Part shown: one piece after another, positions 24,979-33,533 of the stretch
How the letters are laid out: the number at the start of each line of letters is the position of its first letter
Numbering within the stretch: position 1 is the stretch's first letter
NCBI RefSeq assembly: GCF_009709555.1
Contig: NZ_WJBG01000140.1
Span: forward strand, 41,228 to 105,227
From: Streptomyces blattellae
GTDB taxonomy: Bacteria > Actinomycetota > Actinomycetes > Streptomycetales > Streptomycetaceae
Direction of reading: 5' to 3'
Length of the DNA: 64,000 bases
Notes under the pieces: generated by a model
The model's database searches: none
What the model saw: the letters and a program-made list of their open reading frames with translations, nothing else
Told to the model about the DNA's origin: nothing
Made by a program: the position numbers and the translations under genes

Positions 24979-25330
24979 ATGGTCGGCATGTTCAGCGTGC
25001 CGCTGAGCATCCGGCTGACCGGCGCCCAGGAGCAGACGACGGGCACGCTGCGCGACCAGGGGCCGTGCGACCGCCTTCGCCGCCGTCCGGGAGGCCGAGG
25101 GATTCGCCTTCCTCGTGGTGGACGACCACACGCGTCATCGCGCCCGGTCACGGCTTCGACGCCGGGCGGGACCTCAAGGTCGTCACCGACGCGGGCACCT
25201 TCACCGGCCGGGTCCGCGGCGACCGGCCCGCCTTCGCGGGGGCCCACGGCCGTCTCCCGGGACGTGCTCGTCTGCGACGGCAGCCTCGCCGCGCCAGCGA
25301 CGGCACGACCAGCCCCGTCGCCGCCGTCCT
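24979..25330 (+). pseudogene. Probable multiply frameshifted gene remnant
   Basis: Three frames take turns carrying coding-like sequence with near-perfect GC3. Frame of 24979: MFSVPLSIRLTGAQEQTTG. From about 25067 a second frame: ATAFAAVREAEGFAFLVVDD. From about 25131 a third: RVIAPGHGFDAGRDLKVV and TDAGTFTGRVRGDRPAFAG. Later the first frame resumes with RDVLVCDGSLAAP. No single frame gives a sensible protein. I cannot name the ancestor; the pieces vaguely recall a flavin-dependent luciferase-like fold. The rest of 24668-25510 holds no recognisable gene. Confidence 0.4.
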
Positions 25331-25510
25331 CGGCGCCGGTTTCAACCGCTCGGGCCGCACACCGGGCGTCACACGTGCTTCTCGGGGTCCCTGGTGTCAC
25401 ATCCGACGGCGCCTCCGGATGCAGGGCGGACCGCCGCGATCGATGGTGATAGTGGACCCGATGAACGCAGCGGGGCCGTAGCAGCGATCCGGACCCGAGG
25501 AGCAGAGATC

Positions 25511-25714
25511 ATGACGACGTCACAGTCAGCGTCGGGGCCGTCCGAGGACCGCGCCACCCCGGACGACCTGCTCCACGCCCGCACCGGCACCGATGTGTCG
25601 CCGGAGGACCTGGTGCTTGCCTCCGGCAAGGACATCACACCGCGCAACATGGAGTGGGCGAAGCGCAAGCTGGCGAAGGAGGGGCCGGCGGCACTCGACA
25701 AGATGCTGCCGTAG
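25511..25714 (+). CDS. Small conserved hypothetical protein
   Basis: ATG 25511 follows GAGGAG at about 8 bases. The 67 residues are hydrophilic and acidic in the first half, with PDDLLHARTGTDVSPEDLVL and ASGKDITPRNMEWAKRKLAK, ending GPAALDKMLP. The pattern looks like a small conserved streptomycete protein, soluble and helical at the C-terminus, with no known role. Codon usage is good. Confidence 0.8.
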   Translation: MTTSQSASGPSEDRATPDDLLHARTGTDVSPEDLVLASGKDITPRNMEWAKRKLAKEGPAALDKMLP

Positions 25715-25716
25715 CG

Positions 25717-25830
25717 CTCCGCTGGGAGTGCCGCGATGTGCGGTCGGTCAGCTGCGGCGCCGTCGTGGCTGGGCGTGCCCACGCGGCGGGGCCGCACATT
25801 GATGCAGCCCCGCGCCCCTTCCCGGCGCGC
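25717..25830. repeat. Dispersed streptomycete repeat, copy 2
   Basis: It shares with copy 1 the blocks CTCCGCTGG, GTCGTGGCTGG, GCGGCGGGGCCGCACAT, CAGCCCCGCGCCCCTT and a final CGGCGCG. It lacks the middle block with CGAACCCGGGG. It fills the spacer between two convergent genes and may help termination. Confidence 0.65.
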
Positions 25831-26963
25831 TACCCCTGGTCGGCGTCCGCCTCGACGCACAGCACCGGCACCCGCTGGACGAGGTTGTTGGCGAAGCCGC
25901 CGCGGTTCCAGTGCGCCTGAAGCGGCTGGGTGTGGCCCTCGGCGTCGGTGGCGCGCGCGCTGAGCACATGCTCACCGGGCGTCGCCGTCCAGGTGAAGTG
26001 CCACCGGCGCCACGCCCAGCGGTGCCCGTCGTACGGCGCCGGTTCGGCCGTGTGCCAGGTGCGGCCGGCGTCGGTGCTGACCTCCACCCGGGTCACCGGT
26101 GCCTGCCCGGACCAGGCCCGCCCCTCGACGGTGACCGGGCCCGGCCGGACGATCCGGGTCCTGGACATGAAGTCCGGGAAGCCGGGCGGGACCAGCAGGG
26201 CGCGTGGTGCGATACGGGTCACCGGCTCGCCCTCGTCCCCGGGGCGCTGCCGCAGCCGGTAGGCGACGGCCTGCTGGAAGCCGGTGAACGGTGTGTCGGT
26301 GACGGTGATCTCGCGCAGCCACTTCACCTGCGCCATGCCGTACCAGCCGGGCACGACGAGGCGCAGCGGGCTGCCGTGCTGGGGCGGCAGCGGGGCGCCG
26401 TTCATCGCGTACGCCACCAGCACCTCGGGCTCGGCGCCCGTCGCCACGTCCACGGGCAGCGCGCGCCGGTAGTCCTGCTCGACGCCGCGTTCCACGCCGT
26501 GGTCGGCACCGGTGAAGACCACGTCGACCGCGTCGGAGTCGATGCCCGCCTCCGCGAGCAGCAGCCGCAGCGGTACGCCGGTCCAGTCGGCGGTGCCGAC
26601 CGCCTCGACCAGCCAGGGCTGGCTCACCGGCCGGGGCGTCAGCAGGGCCCGGCCGTTGCCCGCGCACTCCAGCGTGACCCGGGTGGTGACCCGGGGGTAC
26701 GCCCGGAGGTCGGCGAGGCCGAGGCGCAGCGGGCGGTGGACCAGGCCGCCGATGGCCAGGGTCCAGGGCTCGTCCTGGGGGACGTACGGGATGTCGTAGT
26801 GCGTGAGTACGTAGTGCAGGCCCGGCGGCGTGACGTCGTAGCGCAGCGCCTCAAGCGGCAGTCCGTGGTTGCGGGTGGCGAGGGCCAGCTCGTCCCGGCC
26901 GATGCCCTCGTCGGGGCCGGCCAGCCGGGCGGGTGCGCTCGCGTCACCGAGTCGATGGCCCAT
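25830..26963 (-). CDS. Sulfite oxidase-like molybdopterin enzyme
   Basis: Start ATG 26963 is preferred: GATAAT lies exactly six bases upstream, as in leaderless transcripts, and no ribosome site precedes any ATG in the frame. The 377 residues contain the oxidoreductase molybdopterin domain with the Mo-ligand Cys100 in TLECAGNGR, GVPLRLLLAEAG, and PLRLVVPGWYGMAQVKWL, followed by a Mo-co dimerisation domain (about 255-370). Family enzymes oxidise sulfite or reduce oxidised methionine and related substrates. There is no Tat signal, so it is probably cytosolic. No cytochrome partner is adjacent. Confidence 0.92.
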   Translation of the reverse strand: MGHRLGDASAPARLAGPDEGIGRDELALATRNHGLPLEALRYDVTPPGLHYVLTHYDIPYVPQDEPWTLAIGGLVHRPLRLGLADLRAYPRVTTRVTLECAGNGRALLTPRPVSQPWLVEAVGTADWTGVPLRLLLAEAGIDSDAVDVVFTGADHGVERGVEQDYRRALPVDVATGAEPEVLVAYAMNGAPLPPQHGSPLRLVVPGWYGMAQVKWLREITVTDTPFTGFQQAVAYRLRQRPGDEGEPVTRIAPRALLVPPGFPDFMSRTRIVRPGPVTVEGRAWSGQAPVTRVEVSTDAGRTWHTAEPAPYDGHRWAWRRWHFTWTATPGEHVLSARATDAEGHTQPLQAHWNRGGFANNLVQRVPVLCVEADADQG

Positions 26964-27109
26964 GAGGGCATTATCGCGCCGTGGGGTCATGTGTCGCAGG
27001 CCGGGCACAACTGCCCACCGTCCTCACGGACTTCTGAAACCCCCTGCCCGACGACGTGGTTGCCGTTTCGCTCTTTCGCGAGAGGTCGTACGGCTGGCAG
27101 ACTCCGGAG

Positions 27110-28513
27110 GTGCCCGACTTCGACATGCTTGTCATCGGATCCGGTCCGGGTGGCCAGAAGGCCGCCATCGCCGCGGCCAAGCTCGGCCGCCGGGCCGCCG
27201 TCGTCGACCGCCCCGACATGGTCGGCGGGGTCTCCATCCACACCGGCACCATTCCCTCCAAGACGCTGCGCGAGGCGGTGATCTACCTCACCGGGCTCAC
27301 CCAGCGCGATCTGTACGGGCAGAGCTACCGGCTGAAGGAGGACATCACCGTCGCCGACCTCACCGCCCGCACCCAGCACGTGGTCAACCGCGAGATCGAC
27401 GTCATCCGCAACCAGCTCTCCCGCAACCACATCGCCCTGTACGCCGGCACCGGCCGCTTCGTCGACGACCACACCATCGCCCTGCGCGAGGTCACCGGCC
27501 ATGAGCGGCTGCTCAGCGCGGAGCACATCGTGATCGCGACCGGCACCCGGCCCGCGCGCCCGGACAGTGTCGAGTTCGACGGCCGGACGATCATGGACTC
27601 GGACAACGTCCTCACCCTCGAACATGTGCCGCGCTCCATGGTCATCGTCGGCGCCGGAGTCATCGGCATGGAGTACGCCTCCATGTTCGCCGCACTCGGC
27701 AGCAAGGTCACCGTGGTCGAGAAGCGCGCCGGGATGCTCGACATGTGCGACGTCGAGATCATCGAGTCGCTCAAGTACCACCTGCGGGATCTCTCGGTCA
27801 CGTTCCGCTTCGGCGAGACCGTCGCCGCCGTGGAGCGGCATCCGCGCGGCACGCTCACGGTTCTGGAGAGCGGCAAGAAGATCCCCGCCGACGCGGTGAT
27901 GTACTCGGCCGGCAGACAGGGCCTCACCGACGAACTCGACCTCGACAAAGCGGGCCTGACGGCCAATCCGCGCGGCCGGATCAAGGTCGACGAGCACTAC
28001 CGCACGGAGGTTCCGCACATCTACGCCGTCGGCGACGTCATCGGTTTCCCGGCGCTGGCCGCCACGTCGATGGAGCAGGGCCGCGCCGCCGCCTACCATG
28101 CGTGCGGGGAGCCCGTGGGCCGGATGGACAACCTCCAGCCGATCGGCATCTACACCATCCCGGAGATCAGTTTCGTCGGACGGACCGAGGACCAACTCAC
28201 CGAGGACTCCGTGCCGTTCGAGGTCGGAGTCGCCCGGTACCGGGAGCTGGCCCGCGGGCAGATCGTCGGCGACTCGCACGGCATGCTGAAGCTGCTGGTC
28301 TCCCCCGAGGACCGTTCCCTGCTGGGTGTGCACTGCTTCGGCGCCGGGGCCACCGAGCTGATTCACATCGGTCAGTCCGTGATGGGCTGCGGCGGCACCG
28401 TGGACTATCTGGTCGACGCGGTGTTCAACTACCCGACGCTCGCGGAGTCGTACAAGGTCGCCGCCCTGGACGCCACCAACAAACTGCGGCAGATCGACCG
28501 GATCGGGGACTGA
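27110..28513 (+). CDS. sthA: Soluble (Si-specific) NAD(P)+ transhydrogenase
   Basis: GTG 27110 yields 467 residues beginning [19 protein letters not shown], the usual family length; the frame is open upstream to 27056. FAD site GSGPGG at 10-15; the active-site region is [18 protein letters not shown], lacking the redox Cys pair of lipoamide dehydrogenase as expected for SthA; NAD(P) site [16 protein letters not shown] near 180; C-terminal dimerisation domain with [15 protein letters not shown]. It re-equilibrates NADPH and NAD+. No clear ribosome site precedes the GTG; CAGACT lies six bases upstream, compatible with a leaderless message. Confidence 0.93.
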   Translation: MPDFDMLVIGSGPGGQKAAIAAAKLGRRAAVVDRPDMVGGVSIHTGTIPSKTLREAVIYLTGLTQRDLYGQSYRLKEDITVADLTARTQHVVNREIDVIRNQLSRNHIALYAGTGRFVDDHTIALREVTGHERLLSAEHIVIATGTRPARPDSVEFDGRTIMDSDNVLTLEHVPRSMVIVGAGVIGMEYASMFAALGSKVTVVEKRAGMLDMCDVEIIESLKYHLRDLSVTFRFGETVAAVERHPRGTLTVLESGKKIPADAVMYSAGRQGLTDELDLDKAGLTANPRGRIKVDEHYRTEVPHIYAVGDVIGFPALAATSMEQGRAAAYHACGEPVGRMDNLQPIGIYTIPEISFVGRTEDQLTEDSVPFEVGVARYRELARGQIVGDSHGMLKLLVSPEDRSLLGVHCFGAGATELIHIGQSVMGCGGTVDYLVDAVFNYPTLAESYKVAALDATNKLRQIDRIGD

Positions 28514-28832
28514 GCGCTTCGCTGGACGTGCGGTTCGCTTCAGCCGCTCAGCCTGCCGTTGTCGAGGATGGCTCCCTGGACCGCCGAACGCACGCTGAAC
28601 TGGTCTGAGTGCCCACGCGGACGGCGAATTGAGCAGTCGCCGGGTGGGGCTATCATCACGTGCACACAAGGCGTGACCACCTGCCGACACAACGCTTCCG
28701 GTATCCGCCGCCCCCCTTGTACCGCCCGTGCCAGTGAGGTCAACCCTCCCCGGTGCGCGGCGGGTTCACCCCCCACCCCTACGCCGCCGCGGCATGCCCG
28801 GGGCGGCGTGCACGACCGAAAGCAGCGCAACC
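28514..28832. other. Leader region of the permease operon
   Basis: I see no gene here. TATCAT at about 28652 is a reasonable -10, which would give a GC-rich leader of about 170 bases with some pairing capacity (ACAAGG... against CCTTGT). It does not match a riboswitch class that I can identify. Confidence 0.35.
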
Positions 28833-30305
28833 ATGAGCAGCAGCAGGGGCAGAGGGCTCCAGGCCAATGCCCTCAGCACGTTCGACACCGTGGTGATGGC
28901 GGTCGCGGGAAGCGCGCCGGCGTACTCGATCGCCGCGACCACCGCGGTCCTGGTGGGATCGGTGGGGGTGGCGAGTCCCGCGGCCCTGCTGTACTGCGCG
29001 ATACCCATGCTGGGCATCGCGCTGGCGTTCAGCTATCTCGGCCGGATCGACGTGAACGCGGGCGCCAGTTACTCCTGGGTGGGGCGGACGCTGCATCCCT
29101 TTCTCGGTTTCCTCAGCGGCTGGGCGCTGGTGATCTCGGCGACCGTCTTCATGGTGGCCGGTTCGCTGCCCGCCGGGTCGTTGACGCTGGCGCTCTTCGA
29201 CGAGCAACTCGCCGAGGACACCATGCTGTCCACACTGGTCGGGGCGGCCTGGTTCCTGCTCATGCTGTTCGTGGTGCTGGGCGGCGCCCGGCTCACCGTC
29301 CGCGCGCAGCTGGTCATGTCCGGTGTGGAACTCCTCGTCCTGGCGCTCTTCGTGGTGCTCGCCGTCCTCCATTCCGGCCACGCGCGTGCCTTCGACTGGT
29401 CGTGGCTCGGCTTCAGCCATTTCGACGGCGTGTCGGGATTCGCGTCGGGCGCGCTGATCGCCGCGTTCTACTACTGGGGCTGGGACGTCACCAGCAACCT
29501 CAGCGAGGAGACCCGCAACAGCCGCCGTACGACAGGACTCGCCGGGCTCATCGGGGTCGGCGTCGTCTTCCTGCTCTTCGAGGCGTTCACCATCGCGGTG
29601 AACGTCCTGCTGTCCACGCGGCAGATCCAGGACAACGACGCCAACGTCCTGGCCGTGCTGGGCGAGGAGATCTGGCCCGGCTGGGGCGGGAAGCTGCTGA
29701 TCGTGGCGGTGATGCTGTCCACCATCGCCACACTGGAGACGACCCTGATCCAGGTGACGCGTTCGCTGTTCGCGATGGGCCGGGACCGCACGCTGCCGTC
29801 CGCGCTGGGCCGGGTGCACCGTACCTGGAACACCCCCTGGGTGGCGATCGCGGTGGTCGGCGCGGTGGCCCTGCTGATGATCATCGCCTCGAACGCGCTC
29901 GGCACGGTGGGCGACATCCTCGGTCACGCCATCTCGGCGATCGGTCTGCAGATCGCCGTGTACTACGGTCTCGCGGGCCTCGCCGTGGTCGTGGCCTACC
30001 GCAAGATGCTGCTGAAGTCCCCGGCGAACTTCGTCCTCGGCGGAGTGTGGCCGCTGTTCGGCGCCCTCTTCATGTTCTGGGTCTTCGTCGAGTCGCTGGG
30101 CGAGCTGAGCACTCCGGCGATCGTGATCGGCATCGGCGGACTCGCTGTCGGGGTGATCCCGATGCTCTGGTACTGGCGGCAGGGCAGCGACTACTACCAC
30201 CCCGCGAAACTCGACGCCAGCCGTGCCGTCGCCGTGGACTACGTGCCCGACAGCCGCGCGGACGTGCACACGCGGGTCCACGAGGGTCTCCCCACCGACT
30301 TCTGA
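28833..30305 (+). CDS. APC-superfamily amino acid permease
   Basis: ATG 28833 was chosen because the following MSSSRGRGLQANALSTFDTV is the usual N-terminus; ATG 28794 is possible. The 490 residues form about 12 membrane helices; FDTVVMAVAGSAPAYSIAAT near helix 1 is the APC signature region, and GASYSWVGRTLHPFLGFLSG, FYYWGWDVTSNLSEETRNS and ALGRVHRTWNTPW are typical of YhdG/AspT-like amino acid-polyamine-organocation carriers. The substrate is likely an amino acid or amine. A hypothetical gene follows at 11 bases, so the two form an operon. Confidence 0.93.
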   Translation: MSSSRGRGLQANALSTFDTVVMAVAGSAPAYSIAATTAVLVGSVGVASPAALLYCAIPMLGIALAFSYLGRIDVNAGASYSWVGRTLHPFLGFLSGWALVISATVFMVAGSLPAGSLTLALFDEQLAEDTMLSTLVGAAWFLLMLFVVLGGARLTVRAQLVMSGVELLVLALFVVLAVLHSGHARAFDWSWLGFSHFDGVSGFASGALIAAFYYWGWDVTSNLSEETRNSRRTTGLAGLIGVGVVFLLFEAFTIAVNVLLSTRQIQDNDANVLAVLGEEIWPGWGGKLLIVAVMLSTIATLETTLIQVTRSLFAMGRDRTLPSALGRVHRTWNTPWVAIAVVGAVALLMIIASNALGTVGDILGHAISAIGLQIAVYYGLAGLAVVVAYRKMLLKSPANFVLGGVWPLFGALFMFWVFVESLGELSTPAIVIGIGGLAVGVIPMLWYWRQGSDYYHPAKLDASRAVAVDYVPDSRADVHTRVHEGLPTDF

Positions 30306-30316
30306 GAGAGATCCCG

Positions 30317-31276
30317 ATGGCGCGAGACCGCTTCACCCCCGACTTCGACCCCGACTGCGGGGACGCGCCGCTGACCGCCGCCCGGCAGGACATCGTCATC
30401 GGCCGCTGGCAGGGCCTGAGGGAGCTGCTGCGGACCACCGGACCCGACTGGCCGGCGCGCGGCCACCGCGTGCGGCTGCTCGCCCAGGCCTGCGCGAGCA
30501 GTTCCACGGTCGAGTCCTGGCTGGCCGCCGAGCCGCGCAGCGCCGACGCGCTGGTGCTGCGCGCGGCGACGGAGACCACCCGGGCGTTCAACCTGGCCAT
30601 CGCGGCGGGCCGGGGTGTGCCGATCGACCAGCGCCGCGTCGACGGCGCGGTGACCGCGTGCCTGCACGCCGCCGAGGCGTACCCGAAGGACCCCACGCCG
30701 TGGATCTCGCTGATCTCCGTCGCCCGGCTGTATCCGTCGGGCGTACGGCGCCAGGAGCTGGCCCGCTGGTGGGACGAGCTGCACCGGCGGGACCCGTACA
30801 GCGTGGAGGGCCATCTCCAGGTGCTGCACTACTACTCCGCCCGCTGGCACGGCACGCACGGCCTGATGTACGACTTCGCCCGCGACGCGGCCGGCGCGGC
30901 GCCGCCCGGCTGCGCGTTGCCGGTGCTGGTGCAGTACGCCCGCGTGGAGGAGTTCCGCTACGCCCTCGACGCCGCGAAGGGACGGCACGCCGCCGTGGTG
31001 CTCAGCCAGCACTGGAACCACGACGGCGCGGTCAGCGACGTACGCCGCACCTGGCAGCGCTGGATCATGGACCGCGCCGGCAACGCCGTCGCCCCCGGCG
31101 AGCTGCGCGACCTCCACTACCTGGCGCACGCGGCCTGCCACGCGGGCCTGCCGGAGGTCGCCGCCCCACTGCTGCGGATGCTCGGCCGACGCGCCACCCG
31201 CACGCCCTGGTCCTACACCGGAGATCCCCAGCGGCAGATCGTCAAGTGGCGCAGGGAGCTGGGGATGCGCGCGTGA
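30317..31276 (+). CDS. Hypothetical helical-repeat protein coupled to the permease
   Basis: ATG 30317 with GAGAGAG seven bases upstream; 319 residues. The protein is largely helical with TPR-like spacing (ADALVLRAATETTRAFNLAI, VTACLHAAEAYPKDPTPWIS, LRDLHYLAHAACHAGLPEVA) and no membrane segments. I recognise no named domain. The tight spacing after the permease gene (11 bases) argues for a related role, for example binding to or monitoring the transporter, but that is inference. Confidence 0.82.
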   Translation: MARDRFTPDFDPDCGDAPLTAARQDIVIGRWQGLRELLRTTGPDWPARGHRVRLLAQACASSSTVESWLAAEPRSADALVLRAATETTRAFNLAIAAGRGVPIDQRRVDGAVTACLHAAEAYPKDPTPWISLISVARLYPSGVRRQELARWWDELHRRDPYSVEGHLQVLHYYSARWHGTHGLMYDFARDAAGAAPPGCALPVLVQYARVEEFRYALDAAKGRHAAVVLSQHWNHDGAVSDVRRTWQRWIMDRAGNAVAPGELRDLHYLAHAACHAGLPEVAAPLLRMLGRRATRTPWSYTGDPQRQIVKWRRELGMRA

Positions 31277-31301
31277 CATCGATCATCCTCCACCTCGTCG
31301 A

Positions 31302-32462
31302 CTACCAGGGCGCGCTTGCCTTTTCCGGGGCCAGGCCCGCCGTCCACTTCTCCTCGATGCGGGCGAACCTCCACACCAGCAGGGCGATGACCCAGGTGGC
31401 GATGAAGAGGCCGACGACGGCGAAGCCGACGGTGTTGAGGTCGAGGGTGCTGATCCAGTTCCAGAAGGGGCCGTGGAGGTGGAGCTTCTCGGCGAGGAGG
31501 CCGAGGAATTCGACGGTGCCGATGAGGAGGGCGACGGCGACGGACAGGCCGGTGACGGTGAGGTTGTAGTAGACCTTGCGGACGGGCTGGGCGAAGGCCC
31601 AGCCGTAGGCGAAGTTCATGAAGGTGCCGTCGATCGTGTCGAGCAGGGACATGCCGGCGGCGAAGAGGACGGGCAGGCACAGGATCGCGTACCAGGGCAG
31701 CCCGGACGCGGCGCCCGAACCCGCCAGGACGAGCAGGGCCACCTCCGTCGCGGTGTCGAAGCCCAGGCCGAAGAGCAGGCCCAGGGGGTACAGCTGCCAT
31801 GGCTTGGTGATGGACTTCATGACGCGGCCCAGGAGACGGTTCATCAGGCCGCGGTTGTCGAGCTGCTCCTCCAGCGCGGCTTCGTCGAAGTGGCCCGCGC
31901 GCATCCGGCGGAACACCTTCCAGATGCCGGACAGTACGACCAGGTTGAGTGCGGCGATGACGTAGAGGAACGCCCCGGAGACGGTCGTACCGATCAGCCC
32001 GGTCACCTCGTGCAGGTGGGAGTCGTCGTCGCTGACCGGTCCCGCGAGGGTCTTCACGCCCAGGGAGAGCAGGAACGCCAGCGCGAAGACGACGCTGGAG
32101 TGGCCCAGCGAGAACCAGAACCCCGCGGACAGCGGGCGCTGCCCGTCGCTCATCAGCTTGCGGGTCGTGTTGTCGATCGCCGCGATGTGGTCGGCGTCGA
32201 AGGCGTGCCGCATGCCGAGCGTGTACGCGGTCACGCCGATGCCGATGCCGAAGGACTTCTCGCCGATGCTGTAGTGCTCGGGCGTGACCAGGGCGACGAG
32301 GGTGAACCAGCCGATCACGTGCAGGGCCAGGATGAAGGCGGCCATGCCCCCGACCCTGACCCACTCCTTCCGCGTCATGGAAGTGCGGACGCGGTACCAG
32401 GCCGAACCGTGTCCGTGAGACCTGGCAGGGAGGTGTGGAGCGGGGTCAGGGGCGGCCGTCAT
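31302..32462 (-). CDS. NiCoT-family nickel/cobalt transporter
   Basis: The start is set at ATG 32462 (GAAAG seven bases upstream); ATG 32510, where GGAGG abuts the codon, is an alternative. The 386 residues form about eight helices with the NiCoT signature MRHAFDADHIAAIDN near helix 2, GFWFSLGHSSVVF, and GLLFGLGFDTATEVALLVL. HGHG near the N-terminus adds histidines. The family is a secondary high-affinity Ni2+/Co2+ importer (HoxN/NixA). No urease, hydrogenase or Ni-SOD gene lies in the window. Direct repeats upstream may be regulatory. Confidence 0.95.
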   Translation of the reverse strand: MTAAPDPAPHLPARSHGHGSAWYRVRTSMTRKEWVRVGGMAAFILALHVIGWFTLVALVTPEHYSIGEKSFGIGIGVTAYTLGMRHAFDADHIAAIDNTTRKLMSDGQRPLSAGFWFSLGHSSVVFALAFLLSLGVKTLAGPVSDDDSHLHEVTGLIGTTVSGAFLYVIAALNLVVLSGIWKVFRRMRAGHFDEAALEEQLDNRGLMNRLLGRVMKSITKPWQLYPLGLLFGLGFDTATEVALLVLAGSGAASGLPWYAILCLPVLFAAGMSLLDTIDGTFMNFAYGWAFAQPVRKVYYNLTVTGLSVAVALLIGTVEFLGLLAEKLHLHGPFWNWISTLDLNTVGFAVVGLFIATWVIALLVWRFARIEEKWTAGLAPEKASAPW

Positions 32463-32518
32463 CAGGGGCTTTCTGTCGGTGAACGGCCGCACTGTGCAGC
32501 CTTCCGCCATCCTCCGGT

Positions 32519-32540
32519 ATGTGCAATCGATGTGCAGTAA
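32519..32540. promoter_or_regulatory. 11-bp direct repeats upstream of the nickel transporter
   Basis: ATGTGCAATCG is followed immediately by ATGTGCAGTAA, a spacing of one helical turn. The TGCA cores are palindromic. It may bind a metal-responsive or two-component regulator, but it does not match the E. coli NikR site. Confidence 0.35.
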
Positions 32541-32613
32541 AGCCCGTGACAGGTCTTCACCATGGTCCGGGAAAGGCCGCGGTCAGCGGGGCCGGCCGGT
32601 CCGAACTCAGCGG

Positions 32614-33468
32614 TCAGACCGTCGCGGTCGGCCCGTCCGGGCTCCTGCGGCGCTGCTGCACCATCTCGCGGCTCAGTCCCTCCGTCTCCGGCTCGGGCAG
32701 CCGCTCGAACCCCTCCTCGGTGATGACCGAGACGATGGGGAAGATCCTGCGGTTGATGTCGGGACCGCCGGTCGCGGAGTCGTCGTCCGCGGCGTCGTAC
32801 AGCGCCTGGAGCGCGGCCAGGGCCGCGTCGCGCCGGGACATGCCCTGGCGGAACAGCTTCTTCAACGCGCCGCGGGCGTAGGGGGATCCGGAGCCCTCGG
32901 CGTGGAAGTCGGTCTTCTCGTACAGGCCGCCGGCGACGTCGAAGCTGAAGATGCGGCCCCGCTCTCCCTCGGGGGCGGACGGGTCGTAGCCGGTGAGGAG
33001 CGGGACGACGGCGAGGCCCTGCATGGCCTGGCCGAGGTTGTCGCGGAGCATGCCGGCGAGGCGGCGTGCCTTCGCGTTGAGGCTCATCGGGGTGCCTTCG
33101 ATCTTCTCGAAGTGCGCCAGCTCGACCTGGTACAGCTTCACCATGTCCAGCGCGAGGCCGACCGTGCCGGCGAAGGCGACGGCGGTGTGGTCGTCGGCGG
33201 GGTGCACCTTCTCCAGGTCGCGCTGGGCGATGAGGTTGCCCATGGTGGCCCTGCGGTCTCCCGCGATCAGCACGCCGTCGCGGTAGGCGAGGGCGAGGAC
33301 CGTGGTGCCGTGCGGAACGCGGTCGGGGTCGGCCCGCAGGCCGGCCGGGAGCGGGCTGCGGGTGCTCAGCAACTCGGGGCGGTACGCCGCCAGAAACGCC
33401 GTGAAGGACGAGCCTCCCGGAGTGAAGAACTCCTCCCCCAGCCGGCCGGAGGTCTCCTCGCCTGCCAT
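32614..33468 (-). CDS. Orphan 20S proteasome beta subunit
   Basis: ATG 33468 follows AAGGGGAG; 284 residues. The propeptide (1-54) ends HG and is followed by the N-terminal nucleophile Thr55 (mature T1 in TTVLALAYRDG), with mature Asp17 in GDRRATMGN and Lys33 in RDLEKV, so the catalytic set is complete. DNLGQAMQGLAVVPLLTGYD and YDAADDDSATGGPDINRRIF are strongly proteasomal. In actinobacteria prcB sits directly before prcA in the pup-dop region; here no alpha subunit, pup or Pup ligase is adjacent, so it is a second, stand-alone beta paralogue. Function: ATP-dependent or Pup-linked proteolysis, if assembled with the main alpha ring. Confidence 0.93.
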   Translation of the reverse strand: MAGEETSGRLGEEFFTPGGSSFTAFLAAYRPELLSTRSPLPAGLRADPDRVPHGTTVLALAYRDGVLIAGDRRATMGNLIAQRDLEKVHPADDHTAVAFAGTVGLALDMVKLYQVELAHFEKIEGTPMSLNAKARRLAGMLRDNLGQAMQGLAVVPLLTGYDPSAPEGERGRIFSFDVAGGLYEKTDFHAEGSGSPYARGALKKLFRQGMSRRDAALAALQALYDAADDDSATGGPDINRRIFPIVSVITEEGFERLPEPETEGLSREMVQQRRRSPDGPTATV

Positions 33469-33533
33469 CGCACTCCCCTTCGCGTCGGGCCCGATAGACG
33501 TCTCCTACCTGAACCCGGCACGCCGGAAACGCC

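Noticed and set aside
28514..28832. Riboswitch in the permease leader
   Set aside because: No conserved core of a class known to me could be aligned; only generic GC-rich pairing is present.
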